A stretch of 64,000 nucleotides of DNA from Lunularia cruciata. Its lineage: Eukaryota > Streptophyta > Marchantiopsida > Lunulariales > Lunulariaceae. The notes beneath the pieces are model-generated. The model had not been told where the DNA came from. It searched no databases and saw only the letters and a list, made by a program, of their open reading frames with translations. The DNA lies in assembly GCA_948567375.1 (NCBI GenBank), contig OX419755.1, forward strand, positions 53,462,291 to 53,526,290, in the 5' to 3' direction. The position numbers were made by a program, and so were the translations under genes. Of this stretch, positions 57,044-64,000 are shown piece after piece; the first letter of the stretch is position 1, and every line of letters starts with the position of its first letter.

Positions 57044-57938
57044 AATTTAAACTTACCCTACAAGGATAGAGAAATTATATGCCTACAACAAATGTCTAAG
57101 TGAAACTATCAACAGAAATATGGAGGAAACTTTGTGTTAGAAACTGACACATGAGGAACTCTATGACTATTGAACTGTGCCCCAAGATACCTGAGGACCA
57201 CTGTGTAGTAGTTAGTCCATGTGCTGGTTCAGAGCATTTGATCAAGTGTACAATTTGAGCTTTATCCCCTCGTGTTCGTATAATATGCAACCTGCGAGCT
57301 CCACACATGGATCGTGACTGCTTCCATGTAATAGTTCATGTACTCGTTCAGGGCATTTGATCAAGTGTACAATTTGAGCTTTATCCACTCGTGTTCTTAT
57401 AATATGCAACCTGCGAGCTTCCACATGGATTGTGACTGCTTGTATCGGAATCCATGGATCTCCGTAGATTCTTTCCTGGTTCCTCGATTATCTTCAGAGA
57501 ATAGATGACATTGATGTACTTATTCGCCACTTGTAGCATACATTAACAGTCGCACCCTTCGAACCACCGAAGCTTCGGCGTAAGTTCGATAACGGCTCCT
57601 CTTACAGATTATCTAACACCACCAGAGCCCGGTTGAAAAAGGGTGATACCACACTTTTTCCCCATATTGCATCACCAGTTAGACATGCTTACCCAGGAAT
57701 ACTTCAGCTGTTTAGAGAATACAAGTATTAGCTTAAGTCTACAGTTTGATGCCAGTTTGATGAGCACTATTTTGAATTTATTCACATTCAGTTGGCCACT
57801 GAATTGTCGACAACCCGAAGGATGATCGTACAAAAGCTAGAATCAGGAAGCAGAAGGGTGATAACAATTTGAAGCCTACTTCCCGAGAAGACTATCCCAG
57901 GCGGCAGTTTTATCCACCAACCTCTATGAGGATTGATT
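57044..57938. other. 3' flank of paralogue B, with tandem duplication
   Basis: A ~120-bp direct duplication (57207-57329 and 57330-57445) shares GCATTTGATCAAGTGTACAA, TTTGAGCTTTATCC and AATATGCAACCTGCGAGCT. Otherwise no gene was seen. The part nearest 57938 is the presumed 3' UTR of the minus-strand hydrolase. Confidence 0.65.
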
Positions 57939-59786
57939 TCACTTGTCAACTGGAGTCTCCTCTGCTGCCTTCAGACTTTGAATACCCTTCAAGAAGCTCA
58001 CTACGGTTGACACAGCTGCTTCATCTGCAACATAAATAAAACAGAACCAGCATAGTCAGAAGCAGGTCCGCAATATGGTTCCCTCTAACACGAAATAAAA
58101 CTGAAACCTATGTCTAAGACAAGAAGAAATCGTATTTTATCGTCCTTTGCCTGTCTACATCATTTTGGCCTGGATGTGGAAATGAGTTGCCCACTAAACT
58201 GGTAGGTCATTTCCTGCTCCCAGGTGTTTGGGGTTGATGTTGATGTAGAAGAAGTTGTGTCCCATTCTTGCTCTTCGTTCATCTTCATTTACCGCTTCTA
58301 AGCTGAGGAGAACAGGACCCCAGTACTCGCTTCTGAAATACATCCTTGAAAAGAAATGAATTTGAGCAGAGCATCGTACCCAGTCTGGGAACCGTATGGC
58401 CTTGAGGGTGGTTGAGGACAACTGGATCTTTATAGAACTTCAGGAACACCTGATTTGCGAGGAACATATGGTCTTTTGCACCTGTACAAATGCAGTGCTT
58501 CAAATGATTAGTACATATGATGTCCAGGTTACCTTTGACAATTACATCTGTTTCCAGGGTGGTTCTAGGTTCACACATGGAACTTCTAAAGGAGAAGACT
58601 TGAAAAGAACGAATTCCCTAACTGGTAAGAGCTGAAAAAGTAGATAGACCACTCCGTAAAGAAAATCACCGATCATCTGCAATGTTGGGATTTCCGAAGG
58701 ATGATCCTTGCTGTAGACGTCAGAAACGTTGGGATCTCTCAAGTATGCTCCAGATATCGCAATTTGAAAGCGGATTGGAGGAAGGTCTGCTGCTGACTTG
58801 CCTTTGATAACTTTTTTCTATAAACCCAATGAGTTCATGGGTACAGAATTGGCATAGAAGTCATAAGTACTCTCACCAAAAAATGCAACCAGCACATCCC
58901 GCATTTCAGCTCATCTTTCTTGCTAAAAAGAACTTGATAAGTATGCACAAATTAACCGTCAGAGGAGCGACATACACAGAATGACAGACGAGATTCCAGA
59001 GAAGGTACCTTCTCTTGCAGACCGACGATGCAACTCCCTATGACAGCACCCTGCAGGATTGGTTGCACCAGTTGAATCCTCTAGCTGAAAAGAAGAAAAA
59101 GTACCCAAAATATCCAATCAAGCAAAAGTCTAGAGTTCATCAACAATCCGCAACTTACCATGGAAAATCCTAGGATCCCATCGAAAGGTCCGTTCTTCTC
59201 CATGAAATCCAAGATGTAAAGTATGGCTTCTTCATGGTTCAAAAATTCTGTGTAATCCTGCCAGACGAACATATGATTAGAGTGCTGTCAACACAAGAGT
59301 GGCAGCTAAAGGCCCTGAAGATGACCCCTTCATAACAGTTCAAACCTGATGGCCAGGAATTGAGTTTAGAGGCCAACCTCTAAACTAAATAGAAACGCCA
59401 GAAAGTACAGGAAGTAGGCAGCATTTTCCTACCGTAACTTCCACACATATGTATGGTTTCATACCTCATTAGGTTGCATCCACTCGAAGTATGGACCTGG
59501 ATAGACATCCTTGACCGTTGACTCCCCCTGGGCAGGAAACGGCGCATCTAGATACGTCTGGAACAAACGAGGGCAGGGTCACAAAGTGAGAAATGATCAA
59601 ACTACGAACCTCTACAATTTCAACCCTTCAGTTAGCAGGGAAGGCGATTCCAGCACTGACAATGTCCAGAAGCTCATGAATAGCAGGACTCCATTTCGAA
59701 AGCTGTTTCTTGAGAATGGCACCGTTGAACCGGAACCCGTGCAAAGCCAGCAGTCTGAGCTTAGGAGAAGCCTCCTCGCTCCCCAT
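57939..59786 (-). CDS. FSH1-family serine hydrolase, paralogue B (7 exons)
   Basis: Same family and gene structure as paralogue A. Exons in transcription order: 59786-59661, 59557-59465, 59257-59159, 59050-59009, 58817-58670, 58481-58380, 58024-57939; all introns GT-AG; 231 residues. Motifs: LRLLALHGFRFNG near the start; YLDAPFPAQGE; GPYFEWMQ; KNGPFDGILGFSM/G with nucleophile Ser105 (GFSxG split by intron 3); D173 in GAKDHMF; H198 in PQGHTVPRL. This is closer to the family consensus than A. Exons 1, 3, 4, 6 and 7 have the same length as in A, so the pair arose by tandem duplication. The start ATG gives the family's usual short N-terminus. Confidence 0.92.
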
Positions 59787-60757
59787 AGCAATCAGTCAAT
59801 CTAATCTACTAATCTAACTAAGCTGAAGACAATCCTCACGGCAGAAACGAGTGTTTGTTCCAACTAGCAGCACCTACAAGGGTTGAACCGATTACAGTCT
59901 CAAAAGGAATGAGAGTCGAACGAGTTGAATAGGTATATACCCGTTGCCAACTACTTTATCGGAACGTGTAATTATTACGGTTACTTACTTTCATGTCAAA
60001 GTTTTATGTTAATGAAAGAAAGGGTCCTTTATGAGGATCGGGAGCTGCGGGAGAGTGTGGAGACGGGAGAGGAGAGGAGAGGGAGAGACGTGAGAAGAGT
60101 GCTCTCTAGTATATAGCACTTTGAGTGTATAGTAGATTTTCTTCGTCTTTCAAATTCAATTCCATTGGTGCGTAGAGGGAAATTCCATTGGTGCGTAGAG
60201 GGAAGATAACGGGATATTGGACTAGAAAGTTATGAGTATTTTTGGTTTTTCTAGGGTTTAGACATTCGATTTGTCAAGAATTTTTATTTATAATCTTTTG
60301 GTTTTCATAATTAAATTCTATATGAATTTAGTTGAAAAATTTGGGAAATATAAATTAAAAGTTATGAAAGTTTATAAATTTTAAGGTTTGGATATGATTA
60401 AGTTTTATAGGAAAATAAAATTGAAATTTATGAAAATTTATAAATTTTAGAATTTATATATGATTAAGTTCTATGTGAATTTAATTTAAAAATTTTAGAA
60501 ATTGAAATTGAAAATTTTGACAATTTATAAATTTTAGAGTTTGGTAAGATTATTTTTTTATTGAAAATTTTGATAATTCATAGATTTTAGAGTTGAATGA
60601 GATTATTATTTTATTGAAAATTTTGACAATTCATAGATTTTAGGGTTTGGTGAGATTATTTTTTTATTGAGTTGGGATGTGAATGGTGGTGGTTTCATAA
60701 ATAGAGGGACATATGGAGAGGAGCAATATATGTTACTATAATTATTTTGTGCTAGTC
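59787..60757. other. Upstream region of paralogue B and AT-rich repeats
   Basis: The first part is the presumed promoter and 5' UTR of paralogue B. From 60240 the sequence becomes very AT-rich with recurring TAAATTTTAGAG words. Three ~54-bp tandem units (TTGAAAATTTTGACAATTCA...) lie at 60508-60560, 60561-60613 and 60614-60666. The 5' end of non-LTR copy 2 lies just after these. Confidence 0.6.
60508..60666. repeat. Three ~54-bp AT-rich tandem units
   Basis: Each unit contains TTGAAAATTTTGA(C/T)AATT, TA(G/A)ATTTTAG and GA(G/T)ATTATT words. It is located immediately upstream of the non-LTR element's first ORF. Confidence 0.8.
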
Positions 60758-63700
60758 ATGGCTACACATTCCCATGTGAGGTCGCCTAGGGCGGCTCGGG
60801 ATACACCATGTTTGGTGTGTTATCGACGCTTTACCTCGTAAGGAGCAAAGACCTATGTGGAAAGGATACACAAGGACTATGATTAGACCATTTGGGATGC
60901 TCATATGAGACGAGCGACCACATAGACAGTAGTGACACTCTAGATTACGTACGCTTCTTCTATCCCTTCGTTGATCATTTTGGGGGTACCGATAGAGTCG
61001 TGGGAGTGGTTAGCTTCTCAGGCGGGTTGCATTTTGGTTTTATTTGAGACTAATTTTCCATGTCCACGTCTATTCTATAGGCTACTCCGCACACTTCATG
61101 ATGGGGCTAGATAGGCTTTTCGCCTACCACTTGATCATTTGGCACGTGATCCCTTGGACGAGTTAGCATGGTTCCTATTCCTCTTACTTCCTCAATGGTG
61201 TCTTCGTTATGCTAGAGGAGGACATGTGGGGCATAGAGAGGTGGCTGGTAGATCTCGTCAATTCTTAGCGGGGGATTGGACGGCCCAAGAAAAGTCTGTT
61301 AGGGCTACACAATTTAGGAGATATGCATTGCCACAGGATAACACAGGGTCCACTTGACTACAACAGTGTAGGACATTGGGTTAGGTTGGAGAGTTTAGTA
61401 GAGCAACACAAGCGCTACACCCTTTGTCTATGGCAAGTCCTATTGATGAGACTATTTCCTCCCTATGCTCACTACATCCTATAACAATAGAGTGACTACA
61501 ACTAGAGGTCTTAGATTATCAGCGTGAGAAGCCTTTATGTCTTGATAGGTCGCTATTTGCACAAGCATTGTGCATTGCCCCTTTCCTTTCTTGAGAAGGC
61601 TTGTCAGGGATGGTTTATGAGCACCTTACAGACTGCTCCCAGGCAGATTATCCTTATAGTGGTCTTACCGAGTGTTTCAAGTGGTTGCAGCAATAGCGAG
61701 AGGAGACATTTCTATGTCTATTAGTCGGGTGTTAGGTGCTAGTCGACTACTCGCAATGGAGAAGGACACAGGGAGCATTAGACCAATTGCTATTAGAGAG
61801 ATCTTTTTGTGTATGGTAAATCTTACCATTGTCCTTCAATATCGTTCTCACTTTCGATAGCACCTCAGTCTACATCAATTTGGAGTAGCTACACTTGGAG
61901 GATATGAGGCTATATCTTTAGGCATTAGAGCACTCCTAGATATCCATCTGGAGTGCGTCATCATACATGTGGATGTTGAGAATGCTTTTAATAGCATCTC
62001 ACGGGCATCCATCTTTAGAGAGCTTAAGGAGGCTGGTGGCTCCTTGGCGAGTCTCATTACTTTTGTGCGGTCTTTCTATGGCTCTCCTACTTCTCTTTAC
62101 TACCAGCATGGTGGTTCACATGAAGGAGTCATCATCTTGGAGTAAGTTTTTGATACACGTTAGGGAGATCCTTTGGGGGGGCCTTATTTGCCATGGCTCA
62201 CTTTAGAGCTCTCCTATCTACTACTTTGGCCATGTCAAGTTGTGTATTTCCCTCCTTGGTAGATGATACACACATCGTAGGCCGTGTAGATCAGATTAGG
62301 CAGGCCTTTGACTACTTGACTACCGAGCTACATCTAGTAGGCTTGAGAATCAAAGTGTAGGGCATGGTTCCCTTAAGGTATCCCTCCTCACCTTGAGCTT
62401 CTAGAGGGGTGTATCACATCCACATATGGACTTCATGTTCTTGAAGGGCTTGGAGGATCAGAGGATTTTTTCACACACTTCTTAGACAATGCCCTTGCAG
62501 AGCATGTTCTCCATGTGGATGACCTTCCATTAGTAGGAGATTTGCAGGTGGCATTTGGTATACTCTCTTCCAGTATTGCTCGTCGACCATCCTACCTCAT
62601 CCGTACAGTTCTCTCCTCACCATCCTTCCTATCACGTCCGAGAGCATTTGATAGGAGGATTATGGAAGTCTTTGGTGGTATTATTGGACCATGGACTTTT
62701 GAGTGTGTGACAAGGGATTTGGCATGTAAACAGACGGCTCTACCGATCTCATGTGGTGGGGTTGGCTTGCTATCTATGGAAGAGACGGCACTTATAGCGT
62801 TTTTGGGTACTTGGGCTCTCTTTGCACATCTACTTTCCTCTCATTTTTTGGTTACTAATAGGCCGGTTTTGGAGACTTATGTGACACAGAGGTGGAGGGA
62901 GGATCCTTTTCTATCTAAGTGTTATTGTGGTAGACGAGAGATAGTCTATCCCCACGAGCACGAGAGGATTTTCCACCTTTTGCTTCACTATTATTATATT
63001 AGACTAGAGGTTTATAGTCTTCCTTGATGGAGCGACAGTGTGAGCATACACTACATTCTCTCTTAGTCGACTCGTCCATTCCTCAAGCTACTAGAGCACA
63101 TCTTTGCTCTTGCTCCTACAAGGGTGCAGGCTCTTGGATCCTAGCTCGATAATGCATTAGGGCATTCCAACTCGCACCAGCTACTTTCTCTACAGCGATG
63201 AGGTTTTGCCTTAGTTCGGTCCACCCATCTACATCTTCATTACTCACTTGTGAGTGTGGTTCTACACTAGATGCAACAGCAATCCACATGACATGATGTC
63301 CTTTTGGAGGATAGAGGATAGCTACCCATGATGTCATTAAGGACATAGTGCTTGCTATGGCACGAGAGAGTGGATACTTGGCTTGGAGAGAGCGTTCATA
63401 TGCTTTGCAGACGACACATGTCAGGACAGACTTATACTTGGTCCGAGATGATCAGGTGATAATAGTGGATGTCATGGTTACAGACCCTACGCGGGATACA
63501 GTTTCGGAAGGAGTGATTATCGGTCCACTTGGATGTGCGGCGAGTGCAACAGCAGGCGCAAGGTCTCCAAGTATAGGGGCATGCAGCGAGGTCACCTCTT
63601 TGTTCCTCTAGCCTTGGAGTTATATGGAGCGATGGACACAGCGTTTGACACATTTGTCGGGGAATGCATGAGCACTTATCATGTTAGGCGTCAAGGGGTA

Positions 63701-64000
63701 CCACTCTCACTCTCATACTTTGTAATATATTTTAGATAGTGTTAATCCATTGTTCTGATGAGTGCAGTGGCTGGTGCAATCCATAGGAGAGCAATCACAT
63801 TAGGTGATGTTTCTTCATATGTTCCAATTGGGTGTAGACCGTACGACTTGCATAGCTCTAACATCTTAGGTGCGGTAGAACAGATTTCTCATATAGACTC
63901 TATTCGGACTTAGCCCCATGTTACCTTTTTTTTTGTCTCTCCCTTGTACGGCTTGATGGGGTCTTCCCATCCTTTGGTTTTCCTAAGCGGTCTCCTTCCT
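60758..64000 (+). mobile_element. Non-LTR retrotransposon copy 2 (longer, RLE-type, cut by window end)
   Basis: This copy retains the 5' part. From ATG 60758 a frame reads MATHSHVRSPRAARDTPCLV, with a C2H2-finger-like CLVCYRRF...ERIHK (first His replaced by Val, one stop inside), then VRATQFRRYALPQ and a region leading to RT. The RT and later domains match copy 1 but contain more stops and several frameshifts. The endonuclease-like blocks RTDLYL, IVDVMVTDP and RKVSKYRGMQRGHLF are clear between 63.4 and 63.65 kb. The 3' tail runs off the window. The element is non-functional. Confidence 0.8.
61660..63740 (+). pseudogene. Reverse transcriptase-endonuclease region of non-LTR copy 2
   Basis: Fragments in at least three frames: RT N-terminal part at 61672-61860 (KDTGSIRPIAIREIF), catalytic-Asp region near 61.97 kb, ADD region near 62.27 kb (decayed), thumb region 62515-63027 (IIGPWTFECVTRDLA), knuckle CECG near 63.25 kb, and endonuclease-like region 63348-63740. 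Its identity to copy 1 is high, and each copy has different disabling changes, so both descend from an active source. Confidence 0.75.

Noticed and set aside
51886..59786. Hydrolase pair as pseudogenes, because single open frames are short
   Set aside because: The short frames are exons; joining them at GT-AG sites gives full-length frames with all catalytic residues.

Overview
This is eukaryotic nuclear DNA from a land plant. Three intron-containing genes with GT-AG introns can be rebuilt exon by exon, and the rest is mostly layered transposable elements. The catalytic NAD-isocitrate dehydrogenase is of the plant type. I suspect a non-seed plant (bryophyte, lycophyte or fern), because of the unusual retroelements, but the sequence alone does not settle that.

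Layout. 1-258: end of an LTR. 270-1614: minus-strand Ty3/gypsy remnant (decayed gag, primer site, one LTR) whose LTR carries a tandem array of heat-shock-element-like motifs. 3105-21266: an old minus-strand Ty3/gypsy element. In one decayed reading direction it encodes gag, a C5-cytosine DNA methyltransferase-like domain (about 7.3-8.27 kb), reverse transcriptase, RNase H, integrase and a terminal PHD-finger-like domain (3.84-3.97 kb). Two later insertions split its upstream LTR: a very young Tat/Athila-like Ty3/gypsy element (10770-18601, LTRs identical by eye, 1549-codon polyprotein) and a probable 2.26-kb solo LTR (18695-20955). 22480-23330: another gypsy reverse-transcriptase relic. 27113-27797: an inverted LTR of the young family. 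27911-28092: a long CA/TA compound microsatellite.

34135-37028 holds a complete seven-exon gene for the catalytic subunit of mitochondrial NAD-dependent isocitrate dehydrogenase. 40.4-42.6 kb holds two tandem duplications, one exon-like. 43990-48482 is a dead autonomous-type Helitron (Rep and PIF1-like helicase) with a clear 3' hairpin and CTAG terminus.

51886-59786 holds two same-direction, seven-exon paralogues of the FSH1-type serine hydrolase family on the minus strand, both with intact reading frames. Between and beyond them are two copies of a non-LTR retrotransposon (54.4-57.0 kb and 60.76-64.0 kb, the second cut by the window end). Its order of C2H2 finger, reverse transcriptase, cysteine/histidine knuckle and restriction-like endonuclease motifs resembles R2-type elements rather than ordinary plant L1 elements.

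The most unusual feature is the old gypsy element, which joins a DNA methyltransferase and a PHD reader to its polyprotein. The copy is dead, but it points to a retrotransposon family that could write and read chromatin marks. The second is the R2-like, endonuclease-bearing LINE family.
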